Below, piece after piece: positions 44,232 through 53,178 of a DNA stretch of 64,000 nt; positions within the stretch are counted from its first letter, which is position 1, and the number at the start of each line of letters is the position of its first letter. The stretch comes from Halopseudomonas sp002296055 (GTDB taxonomy: Bacteria; Pseudomonadota; Gammaproteobacteria; Pseudomonadales; Pseudomonadaceae). The stretch lies in NCBI RefSeq assembly GCF_050876985.1, contig NZ_JBPAPP010000002.1. One strand, written 5' to 3'. The notes beneath the pieces were generated by a model, which was not told the origin of the DNA, made no database searches, and worked only from the letters and a program-made list of their open reading frames with translations. Both the position numbers and the translations under genes were made by a program.

Positions 44232-45523
44232 GAGTCGCCTTGTGCCTTGGTGGTGCTATTGCCCGGTGCGCTGTCGCCCAGCGCAAAGAGTTCCTGGGCC
44301 AGCGCCAGGGCTTCCACCCGGCCCTGTGCCGTCATCTGTTTGAGCTGCACGCTGGGGTCGTGCAGCAACTTGTTGGTCAGCATGCGCGCCATTTCTGCCA
44401 TCACCTGCGCCGGATCCGCGCCGCGCTGCAACTTCTGCAAGGCGCGTTGCAACTCCAGGTCACGGGTCTGTTCCGCCTTCTGCCGGTAGCTGCGCAGCAC
44501 ATCCACTGCCGCCAACCCACGCAGACGCTGCATGAACTCGCCAGTACCCAGCTCGATCAGCCGTTCAGCCGCCTCGGCCGCGCCCTGACGCGAGCGCAAG
44601 TTCTCCTCGATCACCTCATGCAGATCGTCGACGGTGTACAGATAGACGTCAGACAGGTCGCCCACTTCCGGCTCAATGTCCCGCGGCACCGCAATATCGA
44701 CCATGAACATCGGCTTGTGTCGGCGCTGCTTCAGCGCCCTCTCCACGGCCCCTTTGCCGAGAATCGGCAAAGGGCTGGCGGTGGAACTGATGATCACATC
44801 GCACTCGGCGAGAATATCGGGGATCTGCGTCAGTACGATGGCCTGACCGCCCAGCGGCTCGCTCAGCAGCTCGGCCCGCTGCAAGGTGCGGTTGGCGACG
44901 ATAATGCGTCCTACGCCCTGCTCGAACAGGTGGCGAGCCACCAGCCCAATGGTTTCGCCAGCACCAATCAGCAGCGCGGTACTGCGGCGCAGGTCAGCGA
45001 AGATCTGACGCGCCAGGCTCACCGCCGCAAAGGCTACCGACACCGGGTTTTCACCGATCGCCGTATCGGTACGCACCTGCTTGGCCATGCTGAAGGTGCT
45101 CTGGAACAGCCGGTCCAGATAGGGCCCAAGGGTGCCAGCGGTGCGCGCCGCCTGCCAGGCGTCCTTCATTTGGCCCAGAATCTGCGGCTCGCCCAGCACC
45201 AACGAATCCAGCCCGGCCGCCACCCGCATCATGTGATTTACCGCGCCAGCGTCCTGATGCAGATAGCTGGAACGGCGAATCTCATCTGCGGTCATACCGT
45301 GAAAGCGGGCCACCCAATCAACCAGCCGCTCAGCGTCGAGCCGATCCTGAGCGCAGTAAAGCTCGGTACGGTTGCAGGTAGACAGGATGGCGACCTCGTC
45401 GGCGCCAGCCTCGGCGCGCAGGCGCTGCAGGGCATCGGGCAACTGCTCGGGCGAAAAGGCCACGCGCTCGCGTACCTCAACCCCTGCGGTCCGATGATTG
45501 ATGCCCAGTGCAATGAAACCCAT
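44228..45523 (-). CDS. hemA: Glutamyl-tRNA reductase
   Basis: 431 residues. Catalytic Cys50 lies in AILSTCNRTELYCA; NADPH fold ALLIGAGETIGLVARHLFEQGV and the helical dimer domain follow. It reduces Glu-tRNA(Glu) to glutamate-1-semialdehyde, the first committed step of heme synthesis, and feeds the pathway ended by hemH at 29.4 kb. Start 45523 (MGFIALGINHRTAGVEVRE) is standard; the frame upstream to 45568 is not conserved. First gene of its operon, divergent from the TPR lipoprotein gene (222 bp gap). Confidence 0.97.
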   Translation of the reverse strand: MGFIALGINHRTAGVEVRERVAFSPEQLPDALQRLRAEAGADEVAILSTCNRTELYCAQDRLDAERLVDWVARFHGMTADEIRRSSYLHQDAGAVNHMMRVAAGLDSLVLGEPQILGQMKDAWQAARTAGTLGPYLDRLFQSTFSMAKQVRTDTAIGENPVSVAFAAVSLARQIFADLRRSTALLIGAGETIGLVARHLFEQGVGRIIVANRTLQRAELLSEPLGGQAIVLTQIPDILAECDVIISSTASPLPILGKGAVERALKQRRHKPMFMVDIAVPRDIEPEVGDLSDVYLYTVDDLHEVIEENLRSRQGAAEAAERLIELGTGEFMQRLRGLAAVDVLRSYRQKAEQTRDLELQRALQKLQRGADPAQVMAEMARMLTNKLLHDPSVQLKQMTAQGRVEALALAQELFALGDSAPGNSTTKAQGDS

Positions 45524-45745
45524 GATGCCTCGTATTGCGAGAACGGAGCTGCTGCCAAAAACGTGCAATTGTCCTATGTTAGTTCAAGCCAATCAATCGC
45601 CAGATGCCCGCAGCGACGCTCGGCAAGGGCGACAGATCGCCGCGCAGGCCATTGCCAGCCGCTGGGTTTGCCCGCACGCCTGTGTCATGATGCCCCCTGC
45701 CGTCAGGCGCCCGCCGGCGCCAGCAAGGCAGGTCAACCGTTCCGC

Positions 45746-47491
45746 ATGAGATTTCCTATGAAGGTGTTTTCCGCGTCAACCCTGCCCGCCCTGCTCACGG
45801 CCGGACTGCTGCTCGGTGGCTGCACCAGCCTGTCCCAGCCTTCCGCGCCAGCGGCGCCCGTCACACCGCCCAGCGCCATCGAAGAGCCGGAAGTCGACAC
45901 CCCGGTAACCTATGGCCGCTTTCAGCAGGACACCCTGTACGAGCTGCTGACTGCCGAGATTGCCGGGCAGCGCAACCGTTTTGATCTGGCGCTGGACAAC
46001 TACCTGCGCCAGGCCCGCAGCACCCGCGACGCCGGTATCAGCGAACGTGCCCTGCGCGTAGCGGAGTTTCTGGGCAACGAGCCCGCCGCCCTGGAGATGG
46101 CCCGCCTGTGGGTTGAGGTTGCACCGCAAGACCCGGAAGCCCTGCGCTCCGCCGCCATCCATCTGGCCCGCACCGGTCGCCACGAGCAGGCCATGGACAT
46201 GATGCAGCGCGCGCTGGAGCTGCATGGCGAAACCCACTTCGACTTTCTTGCCCTGGCCGCAGCCGACACCGATGCGACCACACGCAACGCCCTGCTCGAC
46301 AGCCTCGAACGCATGACCCAGCGCTTCCCGGATAACACTCAACTGGTGTTTGCCCGAGCGCTGCTTTTGCAGCAGGCCGACCGGAGCGCCGAAGCACTGG
46401 CCCTACTGGAAGACCACCCGCATACAGACGATGCACCACCGGCGATCCTGCTGCACAGCCGCTTGGTTGCCGAGCAAGACAGCGAAGAAGCGGCCGAGAT
46501 TCTGTACCATGGGCTGGAGAAATTTCCGGATGACACGCGCCTGCGCCTGATGCTGGCTCGCACCCTGGTCAGCGAGGGCGACTTTGAAGCGGCGCGAGTG
46601 CAGTACGAGAAACTCGCCCGTGACAACCCCGACGAGCCCGACCTGCAACTCTCCCTTGGCCTGATCGAGCTGGAGCTTGGACACGCCAGCGACGCCGTCA
46701 TCCACCTGCAAAACACCCTGCAATTGGCGCCGGGCAACAACACCGCACGCTACCATCTGGGCAATGCCTATCTGGAAGCAGACCGCCCTGAAGACGCCCT
46801 GCTGACCTGGCAGAGCGTCGACAACGGCACTGAGCTGCTCACCTCAAGGGTACAGATGGCCCGCCTACTGCTGGAACAGGGCCGCCCAGCAGCCCTGCAA
46901 GCACAGCTGCAACAGGATCGCGACCAGCACCCGCAACACGGCCTGGCCCTGTTCCAGATAGAAATAGAGGCGCTGCTCCCGAACCATCCTGAGCTAGCCA
47001 TCCAACAGGCCAACGCCGCCCTGCAGGCCTACCCCAATGACAGCAACCTGCTTTACAGCCGCGCCATGCTGCATGAAATGCTCGGTAATCCGCGCGGCTT
47101 GGAAGAGGACCTGGGCAACATCATTGCCCGCGAGCCGGACAATGCCATGGCACTCAACGCCCTGGGCTACACCCTGGCCGACCGCAACGAACGCCTGGAC
47201 GAGGCCCTGGCGCTAATCAAACGCGCAGCGGCCCTAGACCCGAACGACCCCGCCATTCAAGACAGCCTAGGCTGGGTCTACTACCGCCTGGGTGAGCTGG
47301 ATCGTGCCGAAGCCCTGCTGCGCGACGCCTACGCCGCCTACCCGGATCAGGAGGTCGCCGCCCACCTGGGCGAGGTGCTCTGGCGCCAGGGTAAAGAACG
47401 CGAAGCTCGCAAGATCTGGCGCGAGGCGCTGGAACACAGCCCCGACAGCCAATTGATACCCGCCACCCGCGACCGCCTGGAAGCCGAATAA
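45746..47491 (+). CDS. TPR-repeat outer-membrane-type lipoprotein
   Basis: 581 residues from the ATG at 45746 (an ATG at 45758 is also possible). Signal peptide with lipobox LLGGC, Thr/Ser-rich linker, then tetratricopeptide repeats through most of the length (ALEMARLWVEVAPQDPEALR, RLRLMLARTLVSEGDFEAAR, AHLGEVLWRQGKEREARKIW). It is the conserved Pseudomonas gene between hemA and lolB. Role unknown; a scaffold in envelope biogenesis is plausible. The open frame continues upstream across the hemA gene, but this is a shadow. The stop is 3 nt before lolB. Confidence 0.9.
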   Translation: MRFPMKVFSASTLPALLTAGLLLGGCTSLSQPSAPAAPVTPPSAIEEPEVDTPVTYGRFQQDTLYELLTAEIAGQRNRFDLALDNYLRQARSTRDAGISERALRVAEFLGNEPAALEMARLWVEVAPQDPEALRSAAIHLARTGRHEQAMDMMQRALELHGETHFDFLALAAADTDATTRNALLDSLERMTQRFPDNTQLVFARALLLQQADRSAEALALLEDHPHTDDAPPAILLHSRLVAEQDSEEAAEILYHGLEKFPDDTRLRLMLARTLVSEGDFEAARVQYEKLARDNPDEPDLQLSLGLIELELGHASDAVIHLQNTLQLAPGNNTARYHLGNAYLEADRPEDALLTWQSVDNGTELLTSRVQMARLLLEQGRPAALQAQLQQDRDQHPQHGLALFQIEIEALLPNHPELAIQQANAALQAYPNDSNLLYSRAMLHEMLGNPRGLEEDLGNIIAREPDNAMALNALGYTLADRNERLDEALALIKRAAALDPNDPAIQDSLGWVYYRLGELDRAEALLRDAYAAYPDQEVAAHLGEVLWRQGKEREARKIWREALEHSPDSQLIPATRDRLEAE

Positions 47492-47494
47492 GCC

Positions 47495-48112
47495 ATGACC
47501 TTGCTGCACCGCACCCTGCTGGCCTGCCTTCTGCTGACGCTGACTGCCTGCAGCAGCCTGCATCAGCGCGAAACCCTTGAACTGGGCGGCGACGAAGCCG
47601 CCTGGAAAACCCACCGCAGCAGCGTCGAGCCGATCGATAGCTGGATTTTGCAGGGCAAGCTCGGCATTCGCAGTCCGCAGGAGTCCGGCAGCGGCACCCT
47701 GTTCTGGCTGCAACGCCAGCACTATTACGACATCCGCCTGTCTGGCCCGCTTGGCCGAGGCGCCACACGCATACAGGGTGACCGCCAGCAGACCACGCTA
47801 GAGGTAGCCGGCCGCGCTCCCGTCACCGCCGACTCCGCCGAACAACTGGTAGAAGAGCAGATTGGTTGGCGCCTGCCGGTCGACCATCTGCTCTGGTGGG
47901 TGCGTGGCCTACCGGCACCGGATTCGCCCAGCAACCTGCAACTGGACAGCAACAGTCGCCTCGGTCGTCTGAGCCAAAGCGGCTGGACCGTCGAATACAG
48001 CCGCTACCAGGAGGTCGACGGTGTCGAGCTGCCGCAGCGCCTGCAAATCTCCGGTCACGATCTGCTACTGACCCTGGTGGTCACCGAATGGAAGCCAGGC
48101 CTCAGCGAATGA
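47495..48112 (+). CDS. lolB: Outer membrane lipoprotein receptor LolB
   Basis: 205 residues. Lipobox LTAC with Cys19 in LLLTLTACSSLH; then SWILQGKLGIRSPQESGSGTLFW, QIGWRLPVDHLLWWVRGLPAP and a C-terminal LLLTLVVTEWK are LolB signatures. It receives lipoproteins from LolA and inserts them in the outer membrane. Sits between the TPR lipoprotein and ispE with a 4 nt overlap with ispE. Confidence 0.96.
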   Translation: MTLLHRTLLACLLLTLTACSSLHQRETLELGGDEAAWKTHRSSVEPIDSWILQGKLGIRSPQESGSGTLFWLQRQHYYDIRLSGPLGRGATRIQGDRQQTTLEVAGRAPVTADSAEQLVEEQIGWRLPVDHLLWWVRGLPAPDSPSNLQLDSNSRLGRLSQSGWTVEYSRYQEVDGVELPQRLQISGHDLLLTLVVTEWKPGLSE

Positions 48113-48960
48113 ACAGCACCACACTCAGCCTGCCCGCCCCCGCCAAACTGAACCTGTTCCTGCACATCACCGGTCGCCGCGCCAATGGCTACCATGAACT
48201 GCAGACCCTGTTTCAGTTTCTCGACTACGGCGACACCCTGCACTTTAGCCCGAGAGACGACGACCAGCTGAACCTGCTGACCGAGCTGGCCGGCGTCGAC
48301 ACCGAAGATAACCTGATCATCCGCGCCGCTCGCCTGCTGCGCGAAGCCAGCGGCTGCCCGCTTGGCGCCGACATTCGCCTGGACAAGATACTGCCCATGG
48401 GCGGTGGCATTGGCGGCGGCAGCTCAGACGCGGCTACCACGCTGCTGGGCCTCAACCAGCTGTGGCAAACCGGCCTGAGTCTTGAGCAACTGGCCGAGTT
48501 GGGTATCCGCCTGGGCGCCGATGTGCCGGTATTCGTGCACGGCAAAGCAGCCTGGGCCGAAGGCGTGGGCGAAAAGCTGACCCCCGTCGAGCTGGATGAA
48601 CCCTGGTTTCTGGTGGTTGCACCGGCCTGCCACGTCAGCACCGCAGAAATTTTTTCCGACCAGAGGTTGACGCGCGATACATCGCCCATTACATTAGCGG
48701 CCTTCCGTGAGGTCGGTGGTCGGAATGACTGCTTGCCGGTTGTCACAACGCGTTACCCTGAAATTCGTAACACGTTGATCTTGCTAAACAAATATTGTGA
48801 GGCTAAGATGACCGGGACTGGCAGTTGCTTGTTTGGGGCCTTCCCAAACGAACGCGAAGCTGATAAAGTTCGCGCCCGGTTGCCAGCCACACTGCGAAGT
48901 TTTGTAGCAAGAGGTTGTAACGTTTCACCGTTACACCGCGAACTGCAAAAGCAAGCATGA
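48109..48960 (+). CDS. ispE: 4-diphosphocytidyl-2-C-methyl-D-erythritol kinase
   Basis: 283 residues, GHMP kinase. LPAPAKLNLFLHITGRRANGYHELQT starts the protein and the ATP loop is ILPMGGGIGGGSSDAATTL. The C-terminal MTGTGSCLFGAF is the third GHMP motif. It phosphorylates CDP-ME in the MEP pathway of isoprenoid synthesis. The last third has more AT-rich codons than the first part. A hairpin follows the stop immediately, then tRNA-Gln. Confidence 0.97.
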   Translation: MNSTTLSLPAPAKLNLFLHITGRRANGYHELQTLFQFLDYGDTLHFSPRDDDQLNLLTELAGVDTEDNLIIRAARLLREASGCPLGADIRLDKILPMGGGIGGGSSDAATTLLGLNQLWQTGLSLEQLAELGIRLGADVPVFVHGKAAWAEGVGEKLTPVELDEPWFLVVAPACHVSTAEIFSDQRLTRDTSPITLAAFREVGGRNDCLPVVTTRYPEIRNTLILLNKYCEAKMTGTGSCLFGAFPNEREADKVRARLPATLRSFVARGCNVSPLHRELQKQA

Positions 48961-48980
48961 CGGATGCAGCCGTGCATCCG
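48961..48980 (+). terminator. Hairpin between ispE and tRNA-Gln
   Basis: CGGATGCA-GCCG-TGCATCCG is a perfect 8-bp stem starting right after the ispE stop. There is no T-run, and the tRNA begins 10 bases later. It may act as a processing signal or partial terminator separating mRNA and tRNA. Confidence 0.45.
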
Positions 48981-48989
48981 GACAGATAC

Positions 48990-49064
48990 AGGGGCGTCGC
49001 CAAGCGGTAAGGCAGCAGGTTTTGATCCTGCCATGCGTTGGTTCGAATCCAGCCGCCCCTGCCA
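48990..49064 (+). tRNA. tRNA-Gln (anticodon TTG)
   Basis: 75 bases with CCA encoded. Acceptor stem AGGGGCG pairs with CGCCCCT (49054-49060), discriminator G. D-arm GCC/GGC, anticodon stem GCAGG/CCTGC around loop TTTTGAT (anticodon TTG), and T-arm GTTGG-TTCGAAT-CCAGC. It lies between ispE and prs, as in other pseudomonads. Confidence 0.95.
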
Positions 49065-49186
49065 TTTTTCTCTCCGGCAGCAATCACGTACAGAACAGAT
49101 TCATGTCTGACTGGTTGAGGCCTCCCCCGGCATTCCCGCAGATCTGAATCTTCCGCCCAGACCGCTACCCAAAAAGGTAATGCTGC

Positions 49187-50128
49187 GTGTCCAAGATGAT
49201 GGTTTTTACGGGGAACGCCAACCCCGATCTGGCACGGCGCGTCGTGCGTCAACTGCACATTCCGCTCGGCGACGCTACTGTCGGCCGGTTCAGCGACGGT
49301 GAAGTCAACGTTGAACTGAACGAAAATGTACGCGGCAAGGACGTCTTCATTCTTCAGCCCACCTGCGCGCCGACCAACGACAACCTGATGGAACTGGTGG
49401 TCATGGCCGATGCCCTGCGCCGTTCTTCTGCGTCGCGCGTTACCGCAGTGGTGCCCTACTTCGGCTACGCCCGTCAGGACCGTCGCCCGCGCTCGGCCCG
49501 TGTGGCTATCAGCGCCAAGGTAGTAGCCGACATGCTCGACACCGTTGGTGTTGACCGACTGCTCACCGTTGACCTGCACGCTGACCAGATCCAGGGCTTT
49601 TTTGATATTCCGGTCGACAACATCTACGGCTCGCCCGTGCTGATCGACGACATTCAGGATCAACGCTTTGACAACCTGATGATTGTCTCGCCGGACATCG
49701 GCGGCGTGGTTCGCGCCCGTGCCGTTGCCAAGAGCCTCGGCGTTGACCTGGCGATCATCGACAAGCGTCGCCCCAAGGCCAACCAGTCTGAAGTGATGCA
49801 CATCATCGGTGACGTCGAAGGCCGCACCTGTGTACTGGTCGATGACATGGTCGACACCGCCGGCACCCTGTGCCACGCGGCCAAGGCCCTGAAAGACCAC
49901 GGCGCCGCCCAGGTCTACGCCTACTGCACACACCCGATCCTGTCGGGCAAGGCGATCGAGAACATTACCAATTCCGTGCTGGATGAGCTGGTGGTGACCA
50001 ACACCATTCCGCTGAGCCCGGCCGCTGAAGCCTGCGAGCGCATCCGCCAGCTGGACATGGCCCCGATTGTGGCCGAAGCCATGCGCCGCATCAGCAACGA
50101 AGAATCCATCAGCGCGATGTTCCGTTAA
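49187..50128 (+). CDS. prs: Ribose-phosphate pyrophosphokinase
   Basis: 313 residues. MSKMMVFTGNANPDLARRVV starts at a GTG (49187) with AGG upstream. Motifs: RRPRSARVAISAKVVADML flexible loop, LLTVDLHADQIQGFFD, and the PRPP-binding VLVDDMVDTAGTL. It makes PRPP from ribose-5-phosphate and ATP, which feeds the hpt and upp enzymes elsewhere in the window and de novo nucleotide synthesis. Followed by rplY after 92 bp. Confidence 0.98.
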   Translation: MSKMMVFTGNANPDLARRVVRQLHIPLGDATVGRFSDGEVNVELNENVRGKDVFILQPTCAPTNDNLMELVVMADALRRSSASRVTAVVPYFGYARQDRRPRSARVAISAKVVADMLDTVGVDRLLTVDLHADQIQGFFDIPVDNIYGSPVLIDDIQDQRFDNLMIVSPDIGGVVRARAVAKSLGVDLAIIDKRRPKANQSEVMHIIGDVEGRTCVLVDDMVDTAGTLCHAAKALKDHGAAQVYAYCTHPILSGKAIENITNSVLDELVVTNTIPLSPAAEACERIRQLDMAPIVAEAMRRISNEESISAMFR

Positions 50129-50220
50129 GGAACCCGCGCTGGTTTACGCCCAACACGGGCACAACCCTTCGCTCGACGCACTGGTCGCAAGTGCCCGGGT
50201 GAATTAGCAAGGAGACTACA

Positions 50221-50853
50221 ATGGTCGACTTCTCTCTGAATGCGAATGCGCGTAACGACCTGGGGAAAGGTGCGAGCCGCCGCCTGCGTCGTAACGCTGA
50301 TCTGGTCCCGGCAATCGTTTACGGTGGCGACAAGGCCCCGCAAAACATCGCCCTGGCAGCTCGCGAACTGAAAAAAGCGCTGGAAAACGAAGCTTTCTAC
50401 TCCCACGTCATCAAGCTGTCCATCGACGGCAAGAAAGAAGACGTGCTGCTGAAAGCCCTGCAACGTCACCCGGCCAAGCCGGTGATCATGCACGCTGACT
50501 TCCTGCGCGTTGTTGCTGGCCACGAAGTAACCGTCCACGTTCCGCTGCACTTCATCAACGAAGACAGCTGCGTTGGCGTTAAGAAGAGCGGTGGCGTGAT
50601 CTCCCACACCATGACCGACGTTGAAGTGAACTGCCTGCCGAAAGACCTGCCGGAGTTCATCGAAGTCGACATGGCTGGCGTTGATCTGAACCAGATCGTT
50701 CACCTGTCCGACATCAAACTGCCGAAGGGCGTTAGCATTCCGGTTCTGGCTCAGGGTGCTGACCACGACCTGCCGGTTGCCAACGTTCACGCTGCTCGCG
50801 TTGCCGCTGCTGACGACGCGCCGGCTGCCGAAGGCGAGGAGTCCGCGGAGTAA
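50221..50853 (+). CDS. rplY: 50S ribosomal protein L25 (general stress protein Ctc form)
   Basis: 210 residues, the long two-domain form. The N-terminal L25 domain (ARNDLGKGASRRLRRNADLVPAIVYGG) binds 5S rRNA; the C-terminal TL5/Ctc beta domain (VTVHVPLHFINEDSCVGVKKSGG) follows, with an acidic alanine-rich tail. AAGGAG precedes the ATG. The prs-rplY-pth-ychF order is conserved in gammaproteobacteria. Confidence 0.97.
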   Translation: MVDFSLNANARNDLGKGASRRLRRNADLVPAIVYGGDKAPQNIALAARELKKALENEAFYSHVIKLSIDGKKEDVLLKALQRHPAKPVIMHADFLRVVAGHEVTVHVPLHFINEDSCVGVKKSGGVISHTMTDVEVNCLPKDLPEFIEVDMAGVDLNQIVHLSDIKLPKGVSIPVLAQGADHDLPVANVHAARVAAADDAPAAEGEESAE

Positions 50854-50887
50854 TCTCCCGTACGACTTCTGAAGAGGGGCGCCCGTT

Positions 50888-51475
50888 GTGACGCAGGGAA
50901 TCAAGTTGATTGCAGGGCTGGGAAATCCCGGTCCGGAATACGAACTGACCCGCCACAACGCTGGCGCCCTTTTTATTGAGCGTCTGGCCGCACGGTATAA
51001 CACCAGCCTGCGACCGGAGAGCAAATTTTTTGGCCTGACTGCACGCATCAGCGTGGCCGGTCAGGATGTTCGCCTGATTATCCCCACCACCTACATGAAC
51101 CGCAGCGGGCAAGCTGTCGCCGCGCTGGCGAGCTTCTATCGCATTGCACCCGAAGAAATTCTGATTGCCCACGACGAGCTGGATTTGCCGCCGGGCGTGG
51201 TCAAGTGCAAGAAAGGTGGCGGACACGGCGGGCACAACGGTTTGCGCGACATCATCGCCAAACTGGGCAACAACAACGCATTTCACCGCCTGCGCCTGGG
51301 TATTGGCCACCCCGGCCACAGCTCGCAGGTGACCGGCTTTGTGTTGGGGCGAGCGCCCCGCGCCGAGCAGGACGCACTGGATGCCTGCATCGATGAAGCC
51401 ATTGGCGAGCTGCCCGGCATGATCGAAGGCAACTGGACCGCCGTCATGCAACGCCTGCACAGCTTCAAGGCCTGA
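50888..51475 (+). CDS. pth: Peptidyl-tRNA hydrolase
   Basis: 195 residues from a GTG at 50888 with GAGGGGC upstream. AGLGNPGPEYELTRHNAGALF carries the catalytic His and Asn; PTTYMNRSGQAVAAL and GGGHGGHNGLRDI are the tRNA and peptide site motifs. It frees tRNA from drop-off peptidyl-tRNA. Followed by ychF after 37 bp. Confidence 0.97.
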   Translation: MTQGIKLIAGLGNPGPEYELTRHNAGALFIERLAARYNTSLRPESKFFGLTARISVAGQDVRLIIPTTYMNRSGQAVAALASFYRIAPEEILIAHDELDLPPGVVKCKKGGGHGGHNGLRDIIAKLGNNNAFHRLRLGIGHPGHSSQVTGFVLGRAPRAEQDALDACIDEAIGELPGMIEGNWTAVMQRLHSFKA

Positions 51476-51512
51476 ATCTCATTGCGCCGAACCATCGGCA
51501 GAGGACAACACC

Positions 51513-52613
51513 ATGGGTTTTAACTGCGGCATCGTCGGCCTGCCCAACGTCGGCAAATCCACTCTGTTCAATGCCCTGACCAAGGCCGGCATTGGCGCCG
51601 AGAACTTCCCCTTCTGCACCATCGAGCCCAACAGCGGCGTGGTGCCCATGCCCGATGCCCGCCTGGACGCCCTGGCCGCCATCGTCAAACCAGAGAAGGT
51701 CATCCCGACCAGCATGGAATTTGTCGACATCGCAGGTCTGGTAGAAGGCGCGTCCAAAGGTGAAGGCCTGGGCAACAAGTTCCTCGCCAACATTCGCGAG
51801 ACCGACGCCATTGCCCATGTGGTGCGCTGCTTTGAAGACGAGAACGTGATTCACGTCTCCAACAGCGTCAACCCGCGCCGGGATATCGAAACCATCGATC
51901 TGGAGCTGATTTTCGCCGACCTGGAAAGCTGCGAGAAGCAGCTGCAGCGCGTTGCCCGCAACGCCAAAGGCGGCGACAAGGAAGCCGTGGCGCAAAAGGC
52001 GCTGCTGGAACAGCTGATCCCGCACTTTGAAGAAGGCAAACCCGCCCGCTCACTGCTGAAAAACCTCAGCCCGGAAGAGCGCCAGCTGGCCAAAGGTTTC
52101 CACCTGCTGACCAACAAGCCGGTCATGTACATCGCCAACGTCTCCGAAGAAGGCTTTGAGGATAACCCGCACCTGGACGTGGTGCGCGAGATTGCCGCCG
52201 AAGAAGGCGCCGTGGTCGTGCCGGTGTGCAACAAGATCGAAGCAGAAATCGCCGAACTGGATGACGACGAGGAAAAGCAGATGTTCCTCGAAACCATGGG
52301 CATGGAAGAGCCGGGCCTGAACCGCGTAATCCGCGCCGGTTACGAGCTGCTGGGCCTACAGACGTACTTCACCGCGGGCGTGAAAGAAGTCCGCGCCTGG
52401 ACCGTGAAGATCGGCGCCACCGCACCGCAAGCGGCTGCCGTGATTCACACCGACTTTGAGAAGGGCTTTATCCGCGCCGAAGTAGTCGCCTATAACGACT
52501 TCATTCAGTACAACGGCGAAGGTGGCGCCAAGGAAGCCGGCAAGTGGCGGCTGGAAGGCAAGGAATACATTGTCAAGGACGGCGACGTGATGCACTTCCG
52601 CTTCAACGTCTGA
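51513..52613 (+). CDS. ychF: Redox-regulated ATPase YchF (Obg-like GTPase family)
   Basis: 366 residues. P-loop GLPNVGKSTLFNAL, switch DIAGLVEGASKGEGLGNKFL, the NKxE-type NKIEAEI motif that favours ATP over GTP, and a C-terminal TGS domain ending VKDGDVMHFRFNV. YchF binds ribosomes and adjusts the oxidative stress response. Last gene before a strong terminator. Confidence 0.98.
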   Translation: MGFNCGIVGLPNVGKSTLFNALTKAGIGAENFPFCTIEPNSGVVPMPDARLDALAAIVKPEKVIPTSMEFVDIAGLVEGASKGEGLGNKFLANIRETDAIAHVVRCFEDENVIHVSNSVNPRRDIETIDLELIFADLESCEKQLQRVARNAKGGDKEAVAQKALLEQLIPHFEEGKPARSLLKNLSPEERQLAKGFHLLTNKPVMYIANVSEEGFEDNPHLDVVREIAAEEGAVVVPVCNKIEAEIAELDDDEEKQMFLETMGMEEPGLNRVIRAGYELLGLQTYFTAGVKEVRAWTVKIGATAPQAAAVIHTDFEKGFIRAEVVAYNDFIQYNGEGGAKEAGKWRLEGKEYIVKDGDVMHFRFNV

Positions 52614-52633
52614 CGATTTTTTCTGATCTCGGA

Positions 52634-52669
52634 GGGCGTTCGGCAGGCTAGCCTGTTGAACGCCCTTTG
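52634..52669 (+). terminator. Intrinsic terminator after ychF
   Basis: GGGCGTTCGGCAGGC (52634-52648) pairs with GCCTGTTGAACGCCC (52651-52665), including two G-T pairs, and is followed by TTTGCTGTTT. It ends the prs-rplY-pth-ychF transcript. Downstream to 52824 there is no gene; a further small stem (CGAGTG/CACTCG, 52701-52722) could end the LuxR-type gene from the other side. Confidence 0.8.
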
Positions 52670-52824
52670 CTGTTTGTAGAGCCCCAAAAAATGCATTGAT
52701 CGAGTGGCCCAATGCGCACTCGCCATGATTTCAGGTTACGTCTGTAAGAACCCTCTACGCTGATCTGTCAGCGCTCACCCTGATCTTTCGCGCAGAAACC
52801 ACACCACAGCATCACGGCCACGAC

Positions 52825-53136
52825 CTACAAATCGGCCATATCAAGATGGTTCAAATTGAGAATCCCATGCTGGACGGCAAACAGCGTCGCCATGGTGCGA
52901 TTTCTGATGCCCAGCTTTCGATATATCTCTTTCACATAGCCATCAACGGTGTACATGCTGAGAGATAGAATATGGGCAATCATCTTGTTGCTCTTGCCCA
53001 TCGCAAGCTCTTGCAGCACCTGCCGCTCACGCGGAGTAAGAGGCAGCTGGCTTGAGCTGGAGAGTCCAATATCTAGGTTATCCAGGGGCATGTTGGCGAT
53101 CACTTTTCCGTTGCGATTGCCGAGTATCTTCCCCAC
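52825..53136 (-). CDS. LuxR-type HTH protein without a sensory domain
   Basis: 103 residues from a GTG at 53136. The C-terminal two-thirds is a GerE/LuxR helix-turn-helix: LTPRERQVLQELAMGKSNKMIAHILSLSMYTVDGYVKEIYRKLGIRNRT contains the conserved turn and recognition helix (quoted here by its key blocks LTPRERQVL and VKEIYRKLGI). No receiver or autoinducer domain is present. The start is uncertain: no ribosome site precedes the GTG, the frame is open 14 codons further to the LysR stop, and an ATG lies at residue 16. It follows the LysR gene by 42 bp on the same strand. AT-richer than its neighbours. Confidence 0.75.
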   Translation of the reverse strand: MGKILGNRNGKVIANMPLDNLDIGLSSSSQLPLTPRERQVLQELAMGKSNKMIAHILSLSMYTVDGYVKEIYRKLGIRNRTMATLFAVQHGILNLNHLDMADL

Positions 53137-53178
53137 TGAACACGGGGGCTGACAAATGAATAATTCAGCGCCCTCGGA

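Noticed and set aside
44240..45745. Upstream extension of the TPR lipoprotein frame across hemA
   Set aside because: The signal peptide and lipobox at 45746 fix the real start; the extension is antisense to hemA.
49065..49186. Leader between tRNA-Gln and prs as a riboswitch
   Set aside because: No conserved riboswitch core or stable multi-stem structure is seen in this short gap.
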